From: Zingiber officinale
Lineage: Eukaryota > Streptophyta > Magnoliopsida > Zingiberales > Zingiberaceae
NCBI RefSeq assembly: GCF_018446385.1
Contig: NC_055998.1
Span: 22,933,173 to 22,997,172 of the forward strand
Length of the DNA: 64,000 bases
Direction: 5' to 3'
The translations under genes were made by a program, and so were the position numbers. The number at the start of each line of letters is the position of its first letter. The first letter of the stretch is position 1. Positions 54,236 to 64,000 of the stretch are shown here, piece by piece. The notes beneath the pieces are model-generated. The model saw nothing but the letters and a program-made list of their open reading frames with translations, was not told where the DNA came from and ran no database searches.

Positions 54236-57200
54236 AAAAATAAAATAAATATTATTCGAAAAGCTTAAATATAGACCTAGAGATCTCGGAATTTAATGAA
54301 ACAAATTTCTATGCGTTCATAATTTTCTCCTGATCATAAAAATATCCTAATCCTGAATTTTAACCTAATATATTGAGTGTGGTGATTTTTTAACACGAAT
54401 ATGACCTAATGATTAATAAAAAATTCACCACAGTCAATATAATATGTTAAAATTATGGATAAGGATATTTTTGAGATTAGGAAAAAATTAGGAATCCATA
54501 GAAACTTGTTTCATGAAATTCCGACATCTCTAGATCCATATTTAGTGTATCCGATTAATTTTTCTTTTCTTTTTTAATTTTCTTAAATCTGGGACGAATC
54601 CTGGATTCGTCCCAAAATTTGGGACGAATCCTGGAATTCGTCCCCAAATCTGGGACGAATCCAGGAATTTGTCCCAAAATCTGGGACGAATCTAGGATTC
54701 GTCCCAGATTTAAAAAAAAATAAAAAATAAAATAAATATCATTCCGAAGGCCTAAATATGGACCTAGAGATCTCGGAATTTAATGAAACAAGTTTCTATG
54801 CATTTATAATTTTCTCCTGATCATAAAAATATACTAATTCTAAATTTTAACCTAATATATTGAGTGTGGTGATTTTTTAACACGAATATGACCTAATTCT
54901 TAATAAAAAATTCACCACAGTCAATATAATATGTTAAAATTATGGATGAGGATATTTTTAACATCACCAAAAAATTAGGAACCCATAGAAATTTGTTTCA
55001 TGAAATTCCGACATCTCTAGGTCCATATTTAGTGAAACATAGATAGTTTAATGTTAATTAAGTATGTTAGCGTTTAACGTATGTTTGAATATGTGTCTAA
55101 AACTTTAAATATATACCTACGGATGTCAGAATTTTATGAAACAAGATTCTATGAGTTTCTAATTTTCTCCTGATTGTAAAAATGTCCTCATCTATAATTT
55201 TACCCTAATATTTTGAGTGTTGTGATTTTTTAACTTGAATTTAAAGAATTTGGTTTAAAAAATCACTACACTAAATATATTAGGTTAAAATTATGAATGA
55301 GGATTTATTTATGATTATTACAAAATTAGAAACCCATAAAAACTTGTTTCATGAAATTCCGACATCTCTAGGTTCATATTTAGTGTCTCCGATTAATTTT
55401 TCTTTTATTTTTAAATTTATTTAAATTTGGGACGAATCCTGGATTTGTCCCAAAATCTGGGACGAATCCAGGAATTCGTCCCAAAATCTGGGACGAATCC
55501 AGGAATTCGTCCCAAAATCTGGGACAAATCCAGGATTCGTCCCAGAATTAAAAAAATGAAAAAATAAAATAAATATCATTCGGAAGGCCTAAATATGAAC
55601 CTAGAGATCTCGGAATTTAATGAAATAAGTTTCTATGTATTCATAATTTTCTCCTGATCATAAAAATATCCTAATCCTGAATTTTAACCTAATATATTGA
55701 GTGTGGTGATTTTTTAACACGAATATGACCTAATGATTAATAAAAAATTCACCACAGTCAATATAATATGTTAAAATTATGGATAAGGATATTTTTGAGA
55801 TTAGAAAAAATTAGGAATCCATAGAAACTTGTTTCATGAAATTCCGACATCTCTAGGTCCATATTTAGTGTCTCCGATTAATTTTTCTTTTCTTTTTTAA
55901 TTTTCTTAAATCTGGGACGAATCCTGGATTCGTCCCAAAATTTGGGACGAATCCTGGAATTCGTCCCCAAATCTGGGACGAATCCAGGAATTCGTCCCAA
56001 AATCTGGGACGAATCCAGGATTCGTCCCAGATTTAAAAAAAAATAAAAAATAAAATAAATATCATTCCGAAGGCCTAAATATGGACCTAGAGATCTCGGA
56101 ATTTAATGAAACAAGTTTCTATGCATTCATAATTTTCTCCTGATCATAAAAATATACTAATTCTAAATTTTAACCTAATATATTGAGTGTGGTGATTTTT
56201 TAACACGAATATGACCTAATTCTTAATAAAAAATTCACCACAGTCAATATAATATGTTAAAATTATGGATGAGGATATTTTTAACATCACCAAAAAATTA
56301 GGAACCCATAGAAATTTGTTTCATGAAATTTCGACATCTCTAGGTCCATATTTAGTGAAACATAGATAGTTTAATGTTAATTAAGTATGTTAGCGTTTAA
56401 CGTATGTTTGAATATGTGTCTAAAACTTTAAATATATACCTACGGATGTCAGAATTTTATGAAACAAGATTCTATGAGTTTCTAATTTTCTCCTGATTGT
56501 AAAAATGTCCTCATCTATAATTTTACCCTAATATTTTGAGTGTTGTGATTTTTTAACTTGAATTTAAAGAATTTGGTTTAAAAAATCACTACACTAAATA
56601 TATTAGGTTAAAATTATGAATGAGGATTTATTTATGATTATTACAAAATTAGAAACCCATAGAAACTTGTTTCATGAAATTCCGACATCTCTAGGTTCAT
56701 ATTTAGTGTCTCCGATTAATTTTTCTTTTATTTTTAAATTTATTTAAATTTGGGACGAATCCTGGATTTGTCCCAAAATCTGGGACGAATCCAGGAATTC
56801 GTCCCAAAATCTGGGACAAATCCAGGATTCGTCCCAGAATTAAAAAAATGAAAAAATAAAATAAATATCATTCGGAAGGCCTAAATATGAACCTAGAGAT
56901 CTCGGAATTTAATGAAATAAGTTTCTATGTATTCATAATTTTCTCCTGATCATAAAAATATCCTAATCCTGAATTTTAACCTAATATATTGAGTGTGGTG
57001 ATTTTTTAACACGAATATGACCTAATGATTAATAAAAAATTCACCACAGTCAATATAATATGTTAAAATTATGGATAAGGATATTTTTGAGATTAGGAAA
57101 AAATTAGGAATCCATAGAAACTTGTTTCATGAAATTCCGACATCTCTAGGTCCATATTTAGTGTCTCCGATTAATTTTTCTTTTCTTTTTTAATTTTCTT

Positions 57201-59070
57201 AAATCTGGGACGAATCCTGGATTCGTCCCAAAATTTGGGACGAATCCTGGAATTCGTCCCCAAATCTGGGACGAATCCAGGAATTCGTCCTCAAATCTGG
57301 GACGAATCCAGGATTCGTCCCAGATTTAAAAAAAATAAAAAAATAAAATAAAGATCATTCCGAAGGCCTAAATATGGACCTAGAGATCTCGGAATTTAAT
57401 GAAACAAGTTTCTATGCATTCATAATTTTCTCCTGATCATAAAAATATACTAATTCTAAATTTTAACCTAATATATTGAGTGTGGTGATTTTTTAACACG
57501 AATATGACCTAATTCTTAATAAAAAATTCACCACAGTCAATATAATATGTTAAAATTATGGATGAGGATATTTTTAACATCACCAAAAAATTAGGAACCC
57601 ATAGAAATTTGTTTCATGAAATTCCGACATCTCTAGGTCCATATTTAGTGAAACATAGATAGTTTAATGTTAATTAAGTATGTTAGCGTTTAACGTATGT
57701 TTGAATATGTGTCTAAAACTTTAAATATATACCTACGGATGTCAGAATTTTATGAAACAAGATTCTATGAGTTTCTAATTTTCTCCTGATTGTAAAAATG
57801 TCCTCATCTATAATTTTACCCTAATATTTTGAGTGTTGTGATTTTTTAACTTGAATTTAAAGAATTTGGTTTAAAAAATCACTACACTAAATATATTAGG
57901 TTAAAATTATGAATGAGGATTTATTTATGATTATTACAAAATTAGAAACCCATAGAAACTTGTTTCATGAAATTCCGACATCTCTAGGTTCATATTTAGT
58001 GTCTCCGATTAATTTTTCTTTTATTTTTAAATTTATTTAAATTTGGGACGAATCCTGGATTTGTCCCAAAATCTGGGACGAATCCTGGATTTGTCCCAAA
58101 ATCTGGGATGAATCCAGGAATTCGTCCCAAAATCTGGGACGAATCCAGGAATTCGTCCCAAAATCTGGGACAAATCCAGGATTCGTCCCAGAATTAAAAA
58201 AATGAAAAAATAAAATAAATATCATTCGGAAGGCCTAAATATGAACCTAGAGATCTCGGAATTTAATGAAATAAGTTTCTATGTATTCATAATTTTCTCC
58301 TGATCATAAAAATATCCTAATCCTGAATTTTAACCTAATATATTGAGTGTGGTGATTTTTTAACACGAATATGACCTAATGATTAATAAAAAATTCACCA
58401 CAGTCAATATAATATGTTAAAATTATGGATAAGGATATTTTTGAGATTAGGAAAAAATTAAGAATCCATAGAAACTTGTTTCATGAAATTCCGACATCTC
58501 TAGGTCCATATTTAGTGTCTCCGATTAATTTTTCTTTTCTTTTTTAATTTTCTTAAATCTGGGATTCGTCCCAAAATTTGGGACGAATCCTGGAATTCGT
58601 CCCCAAATCCGGGACGAATCCAGGATTCGTCCCAGATTTAAAAAAAATAAAAAATATAATAAATATCATTCCGAAGGCCTAAATATGGACCTAGAGATCT
58701 CGGAATTTAATGAAACAAGTTTCTATGCATTCATAATTTTCTCCTGATCATAAAAATATACTAATTCTAAATTTTAACCTAATATATTGAGTGTGGTGAT
58801 TTTTTAACACGAATATGACCTAATTCTTAATAAAAAATTCACCACAGTCAATATAATATGTTAAAATTATGGATAAGGATATTTTTGAGATTAGGAAAAA
58901 ATTAGGAATCCATAGAAACTTGTTTCGTGAAATTCCGACATCTCTAGGTCCATATTTAGTCATCCGATTAATTTTTTTTTTTATTTTTTTAATTTTCTTA
59001 AATCTGGGACGAATCCTGGATTCGTCCCAAAATTTGGGACGAATCCAGGAATTCGTCCCAAAAGTAGGGA
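54236..59070. repeat. Higher-order palindromic repeat array (about 1.3-kb units)
   Basis: Clusters of (G)GGACGAATCC(T/A)GG(A)ATTCGTCCC palindromes occur at about 54590-54710, 55425-55545, 55912-56030, 56750-56840, 57205-57325, 58040-58195, 58556-58640 and 59000-59063. Between them are 320-390-bp AT-rich spacers that recur nearly unchanged (CCTAAATATGGACCTAGAGA, TTGAGTGTGGTGATTTTTTA, CATAGATAGTTTAATGTTAA). Two cluster types alternate, so the full unit is about 1.29-1.35 kb and is present about three and a half times. Later copies are more alike than the first, suggesting recent unequal exchange. Confidence 0.9.
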
Positions 59071-59149
59071 CAAAAATGGCAACAAACTATTTTTGTTTCT
59101 AAAAAACCCTATATCCCTTAATCCCACATATTCTCTTTACGATCTCCTT

Positions 59150-61300
59150 CGCATGGCCATGAATCCTTCTCCGGTGGCGAATCCTTCTCTGCAGCGCAGT
59201 AATCCCTCTCCTCTCCCATCTCCTCTCATCATGCTGGCGCGCCGCCACGCTTGGCCGCGTGGCGCTGCCCGGCGCCCTGCCGCGTGGCCTCACCGCCGCC
59301 GTCGTCGTGCTCGCCAGCGTGTCTCGCCGACGCGCCGCCGCCGCCGTCGTGCTTGGTCGCCGTGGCCGCACTTAGCAGCGTGTGGCCTGCTCGACGGCCG
59401 CTCACCGCCGCCTCGCCGTGCTCCGCCAGCGTGTCCTCGATCGACGCCTCGCCGCCTCGCCGTGCTTGGCCGCCGTGGCCGCACGCGTGAGGCGCGACGG
59501 CACGGCCCACCTGGCCGCCGTCTCGGCCAGGCCGTGTCCTCCCGATGCGAGCGCCGCCGCCGTCGTGCTTGGCGGCCTGCCGCAGAAAATCCGCGCGCCG
59601 CTTTTGACCTTCTCGGGTGTTAATTCGATACAGTACTTATCCGTTGTTTGTATGCTTATCCAGTTACAATGATGATTGATTTTGTAACCTTGATTCAATC
59701 AACTCATTTTAGGTCAACATTTTATGTTATTTCTTTGAACGGTAAGAATTTGGACTTGCTAAGTCTCAGTAATTTATTCATGCATTGAATTTGTGCTTTC
59801 CATCAAATTACGCCTCTGATTTCTCATCTTATCTCCTAAGTAGAATGATAGTTGGCTTGATTTTGTGGGTTCGGCTTATCAACAAGAGTCGTCTACTGAA
59901 ATTGATCATCATTCATGGCCAAAAAAATAACATTTATAGCTATTAAAAGAACAAAGTTTAGAGAGACTAAAATGCTAGTGAAAAAAGTACAAATGATTTA
60001 TTATGTTAAGGTATTGACTAAATTTGTAATTTTGTTTGTGCAGGTCTCGCTCGGTGTAGTTGGAGACACTCGTATCATAAAGCATTTTTGTAGATCTTCC
60101 CCGTGGTATTCTAGCCTATCTTTAATATGCAAACTTACCAAACTTATATCTCACTTTTTATATACTGTCTCAGTTATAATTTTATTTATTTTATCAGTTA
60201 ATACATTGTATTTATTCCTACAGGTCATTAGAGGTGACATCTAATATTTTTTCCCCTCTTGTTCTACAAGCTATTTGAAGAAAAATGGTAAGTTTTTGAA
60301 AGTTCCTTTTTATGAATCAAATTTGCAATTTACTTTATCTTATATTGGAATTTTTAGTTCCGCTCTAAGTCAGATTCCTCCGCGTGACGATGATGATGAT
60401 GGCGATGATGATAACGATGATGCTGGTGATGCTATTTCATGATTTTAATTATGTCTGATGATTATTTGTCTCATAATTAGTGTTTTATACATTAAACCAT
60501 GCCATGTTAACTTTTCTAATTTTTATTTTATTTAATATTGTTAATTTGTTTTTAACAGGATTGGTGAGGCGAAATATGTATCGGAGAAAAAAGTAAGTAT
60601 TAAATAACACACTCGTAGTTGAACATGTTAGACTTTTAATTATATTTATATATTTTTAAATTAGTTATATTTGAAAAGTTAAATAAAGGTATCTTTTTAT
60701 ATATTTGTTGAAATTTGATATTATTGCATTATTACTTCAAATTCCAAATTATGATTAGAGTTTGCCTAATAACCAAGTAACTATGAGTACTTAAAGACTA
60801 GTATCAACTAATTGCTCATATATTAGTTTGTGTTTTTTTCATTTCAGACATTTTCATATTATAGGAATTTTAAGAATACATCTCATTCTCTCTATGTTTG
60901 ATGAAATATAATATTTGTAAAACTTGTTTGATAAGGTGAAATATGGTATATCATAACAATTTGATACAAATGAAACTGTTAGAATTGTGAGATTGTTAGA
61001 ATTTAAGTTATTATCTTTCTGGTTACACATGATCTGGTTTATTCGTTTGTTTGTATGCAGGAAGAGAAGAGTTGATGGGGATGAAAGCTTTTGTGGAGAA
61101 AGAAGATGAGTTGATGTATCTTAGTTTTTTTTTAAATTTAACTCCTTGTTTAACTTCTTGGATTATTAGACTTTATAAATATTTGAGTGTTGAACTTGTA
61201 TAATATTTTGGAGTCGTTTGAAGAAGATGTTGAGAACTTTGAATTTGTTGTATTGTGATTTGATTTCAATTATTAATATATGTATCTGAAATAGGATGTG
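59150..61300 (+). other. Exon-bearing cargo of the CACTA element (unknown transcript)
   Basis: A GC-rich island (59220-59610) opens with an ATG context and Arg/Ala/Pro-rich frames on all sides; none shows a domain. Downstream, short segments are bounded by good plant splice signals: TTTGTGCAG|GTCTCG (60043); CCTACAG|GTCATT to AAAAATG|GTAAGT (60224-60288); TTTTAG|TTCCGC with an Asp-rich GATGAT run ending in TGA (60357-60442); TAACAG|GATTGG to AAAAAA|GTAAGT (60560-60592); and TATGCAG|GAAGAG (61061-61120). This looks like a spliced transcription unit carried by the transposon, either captured host DNA or an element gene. I cannot identify the product. Confidence 0.5.
59220..59610 (+). repeat. 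GC-rich island with internal repeats
   Basis: CGCCGCCGTCGTGCTTGG(T/C)CGCCGTGGCCGCAC is repeated three times (59335-59375, 59455-59490, 59550-59575 partly) with CTCGCCGTGCT variants. The GC content is far above the surrounding 30% or so. Overlapping long frames on both strands (for example 59093-59623 and 59229-59510) follow from lack of stops in GC-rich DNA. Confidence 0.75.
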
Positions 61301-61429
61301 TTGAATGTATATATTGTGTTATTTGTGATATTGTTAATTAGGATGTGTTGAAAGTCTATATTTTGTTATTTGAATTTGTTATATATATTTTATTTGAATT
61401 TATTGTAGAAATGTATAGTTGCTGGATTT

Positions 61430-62114
61430 TTTTTTTTAATTTAGGAACGAATTTGGCAACGAAAATAATTTGTTCCAAACTTATCCATTGATAATTTTGC
61501 AATAAAAATATTTTTGTTCCAAATTTCGTCCCAGATTCTGGGACGAATATGCGGATTCGTCCCAGAATTTGGGACGAAACTGCGGATTTGTTCCAGTATT
61601 TGGGACGAAATTTGGAATGAATATTTATTTTTTAAATGAAATTAGTATTTTCGTTGCCAAATTCGTTGTAAATTTTGCAACAAAAATAATATTCGTTGCA
61701 ATGTGTCATGAAAATTAGCAACAAATTTGGCAACGAAAATATAATTTGTTGCCAAATTTGGGACAGATTTGGCAACAGAATTAAATTCATCCCCGAATTC
61801 GTCCCCAAATTCGTTGCTAAGTTTGCAACAAAATAAATTTTCGTTGCAAAATTGTATAGTATTTTGGGACAAATAGAGTTTTTTGTTGCAAAATTGGCAA
61901 CGAATTTGGGGACGAAAATATTATTCATCGCCAATTTTGTCCCCAAATTCGTTGCCAAATTTCCAACGAACAAATATTTGTTCCAAAAGTTGGCATCAAT
62001 AATTTTGGGACGAAAATATTTTCGTCCCAAATTTTGTCCCTAAATATTTTGCAACGAATTTTTTTGTCAAATTCGTCCCAAAATTTGTCCCAGAAGCCTT
62101 TATTTTTTGTAGTG
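61430..62114. repeat. Right subterminal repeats of the CACTA element
   Basis: About 25 copies of degenerate AATTTGGCAACGAAAATA / TTCGTTGCCAAATT / GGGACGAATTT motifs lie in both orientations up to the terminal repeat. The motif set differs from the left array (more GGCAACGAA, fewer GGATTCGTCCC), giving the element asymmetric ends. Confidence 0.85.
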
Positions 62115-62117
62115 AAG

Positions 62118-62858
62118 AAAAAAAACAAAAGAAGTTCAAATCCACTTTAAAAATTCCCTTGAAATAGGACTAGACAAAGAGCCGAGAGGCAGAGGAATTC
62201 CTGCTGCCTTAGACTAATTAGGGTGGAAAGAAGAAGAGTTTGAATTTACTGAGAATTATGCTGTTAAATGGTTCAAAACAGTGTCATTTTAGGCCATAAA
62301 TATTTATATAAAAAAAATAAACAGGACTAAAACCACGCAGTTTGGTCCAAAACTAAAAAAAATCGCCTTTTCGGTCTAGGCGGTGCTTAGGATCGAACAT
62401 AAACAGTGACGCATATTTGGCCGATTAGAGGGTTTCAGTTCGACTAAGGCGCTAGGTAAGCTGAAATTTATTGTTAGAAGAGTTACAATTTAATCACTAT
62501 ATGTGGCGCAGGTAGGCCCCCGCCGAGGGGGTCTATAATAAAATAGAATAATCTTTTGTTTGTCGAACTTAGCAAGGATATAAGTTAGTTACGCATAAGC
62601 AATTAACATTAAAGAAACAATGACAACTTAAAAGAAAAGAGGCGCAATAATTACTTGATTACAATCTAGGTGGTTGTTAATCTAAGACGGTTGAAAGTTC
62701 AATAAAAATCTCCTTCGTTGAAGGCCGAAAATTCTCTTACACTCTTTGAAAGCTCATAAATAAACTAGAAATTGATTATTAAAATTGTTGTTTAATTCCT
62801 AGCTTCAAAGGTCTTTTTATAACCTCTAGAAAAACTTATCCGCCTCTCGAAGACGCCT
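62118..62858. other. Unassigned stretch
   Basis: No coding frame or family is recognised. CTCGGCGGGGG-like GC motif (62515-62532, CCCCCGCCGAGGGGGTC) can fold. CTTTTTATAACCTC (62813) is a possible TATA-like complement. Confidence 0.4.
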
Positions 62859-62866
62859 CCAAGGAG

Positions 62867-63066
62867 CAATGGCGGAGCTAGCCCAGGTGATCTACCCGGG
62901 TTGTGGGCCATGCCGACGTCGATGCCGACGCCAATGCCCAGGCTAGCCTCCGCTTTCTCTTCCGTTTTCCCCTTTTTTCTACAGTAAAATTGACGTTTTT
63001 CTCTTCTCGCCCACGTCGGCCATCCGGGCTACAACCCGGGTAGGGTTGTTCCTGGCTCCGCCCTTG
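62867..63066. mobile_element. 200-bp hAT-type MITE
   Basis: The ends CAATGGCGGAGCTAG and CTGGCTCCGCCCTTG form an inverted repeat, with inner CTACCCGGGTTGT / ACAACCCGGGTAG complementary arms. The flanks are a perfect 8-bp duplication CCAAGGAG at 62859-62866 and 63067-63074. The short minus-strand frame across it is not a gene. Confidence 0.92.
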
Positions 63067-63074
63067 CCAAGGAG

Positions 63075-64000
63075 GTCCAAGGCATCTTCCATAAAACAAG
63101 TCTTATTTGTCAAAGATAAAAATTTATTTTCAGCTAACGATTATTGAATGAGCCTTCAACATGCTTAAAGGCGCCTTCCATGAGGCATTGAAGGTACCTT
63201 CAATCTAGTTGAAGGGGCTTCCACAAGGTTGATCAGCTTTCAGAGATGGTCTTCTTTGCGTGGGTGATACTCCAACCTTCTCCTTGAGCAGGCTTCCTCC
63301 CTGACTTTTCATCCCTCGAATGTCGCGCACGTCTTTCTCGTTCACCGGTATACTCTTTCACAACTCCTCGTCACTCGGATGCACCGAGCTAGTCGGTTCT
63401 TTTCCCGTGGCATCCTTCTTGTCCGCTCCGTCTTCTGCTCGACTTCTTGTGCTCCTAAATTCCTGAACATTTTAATACAAGGTATCAAACACAAAAATGA
63501 TCTAACTTAACTTGGTTGATCATCTCAAGACCATCACATGGTATTTACACTATATTGCACAAATTTTCAGCTTTAATCATGCATCCATAATGTATGTTAC
63601 CTGACTTGGTTTTAGAAAAGAGGACAGACCAACTAGTCGTGGTTAAGCAACCTTCATAATAGCCTGCCCTTCCATTTCACATAATAGTTGATGCTGCTCC
63701 AGCCCATAGTCCCAATCATGATTCCTTCTTCATGAATTATTGTCCTTGCACTGTCCTTTTACTTCAGGAGGTCAGCACTAAATCCTGTCTATTGTTGCAA
63801 TCTGACTTTCACTAATAAATTCCATAAGCCAGGGTATTGTATTGATGAGAAAATAACAAAATCAATGATTGGAAGAGTGGAGGGAGACAATTGTGATATA
63901 ATAATATCCATGCATAAAGTTTTGATACAAAATGGACGACTAAAAATAGTTGGAACTAAAGCAGTTTGTCAATTTTGATGTATGTTAATATTGAAAGAGT
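63075..64000. other. Unassigned stretch to the window end
   Basis: No long frame, RNA gene or known repeat is seen. CCTGAACATTTTAATACAAGG and the following AACTTAACTTGGTTGATCA (63463-63522) have the look of retrotransposon untranslated sequence, but I cannot assign a family. Confidence 0.35.

Larger units (their letters stand above)
53892..62114. mobile_element. Non-autonomous CACTA (En/Spm) transposon, 8.2 kb
   Basis: The ends are CACTACAAAAAAACAATAA (53892) and, read on the minus strand, CACTACAAAAAATAAA (62114), with a 3-bp duplication AAG at 53889-53891 and 62115-62117. CACTA ends and a 3-bp duplication define the superfamily. Inside are left subterminal repeats with a 30-bp tandem array, a 4.8-kb higher-order repeat region (54236-59070), a GC-rich island with exon-like segments (59100-61300), and right subterminal repeats. 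No TNP2-type transposase is seen, so mobility would depend on a related element. Confidence 0.9.

Noticed and set aside
54236..59070. Centromeric or CRISPR-like array
   Set aside because: The repeats lie inside CACTA ends with a 3-bp duplication; spacers are repeats of each other, not unique, and the genome is a plant.
59093..59623. 176-residue Arg/Ala/Pro-rich frame in the CACTA cargo
   Set aside because: Overlapping frames of similar length exist on both strands of this GC-rich repeat; no domain or codon evidence supports this one as a protein.
1..64000. Endogenous pararetrovirus or tRNA/rRNA genes
   Set aside because: No movement-protein or coat motifs and no cloverleaf or rRNA sequence were seen; all RT relics fit gypsy or copia order.

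Overview
This window is intergenic DNA from a large, repeat-rich flowering-plant genome. The evidence is plant Ty1-copia and Ty3-gypsy LTR retrotransposons with initiator-Met tRNA primer sites, a CACTA element, a hAT element, MITEs, and plant-type exon fragments. The chromovirus/Tat/Sirevirus mix and GC-rich coding islands suggest a monocot. Zingiberales is only a guess; no marker gene fixes the species. I see no bacterial genes, rRNA, tRNA or CRISPR, and no clearly intact host gene. About 90% of the window can be assigned to mobile elements.

Layout, left to right. (1) 1-13402: a minus-strand Tekay/Del-like chromovirus. Its left LTR runs off the window, its internal region is decayed (2789-7374), and its right LTR (7375-13402) is split by a 2775-bp solo LTR (9975-12749, TSD GAACC). 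(2) 13403-20626: a minus-strand Sirevirus-like copia element (gag, protease, integrase, RT, RNase H, 5' LTR). The chromovirus inserted into its RNase H. (3) 20627-20976: the end of another LTR. (4) 20977-34460: an old minus-strand Tat/Retand-like gypsy element. It is broken by a solo LTR in RT (21461-22607, TSD TATAC), a nearly complete plus-strand copia element (22716-31311, TSD AAAAA) and a 592-bp MITE (32811-33402, 9-bp TSD with one mismatch). (5) 34461-45530: a mosaic of Sirevirus-family LTRs in inverted orientation. One of them holds a complete 7.4-kb element that encodes Gag but no Pol (34855-42223, TSD AGAAC). Gag fragments and two remnants of a short LTR follow.

(6) 46260-53534: minus-strand exon-like fragments, one of them clearly from a trehalose-6-phosphate phosphatase. 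A decayed 4.07-kb hAT transposon (47162-51231) lies among them. The fragments abut a CACTA-like right end at 53534. (7) 53892-62114: an 8.2-kb CACTA element (TSD AAG) with no recognisable transposase. It carries a higher-order array of palindromic GGGACGAATCC/GGATTCGTCCC clusters, a GC-rich island and several exon-like segments. (8) 62118-64000: unassigned DNA with a 200-bp hAT-type MITE (62867-63066, TSD CCAAGGAG).

Taken together, the target-site duplications let the insertion order be read directly. The Tat element is the oldest of the left-hand stack. The Sirevirus-like copy lies in an LTR fragment next to it, the chromovirus lies inside the Sirevirus, and a solo LTR lies inside the chromovirus LTR. 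The least described items are the Gag-only element, with its repeated polypurine tracts and GATC-palindrome arrays, and the CACTA element, with its palindromic higher-order repeats and exon-bearing cargo.
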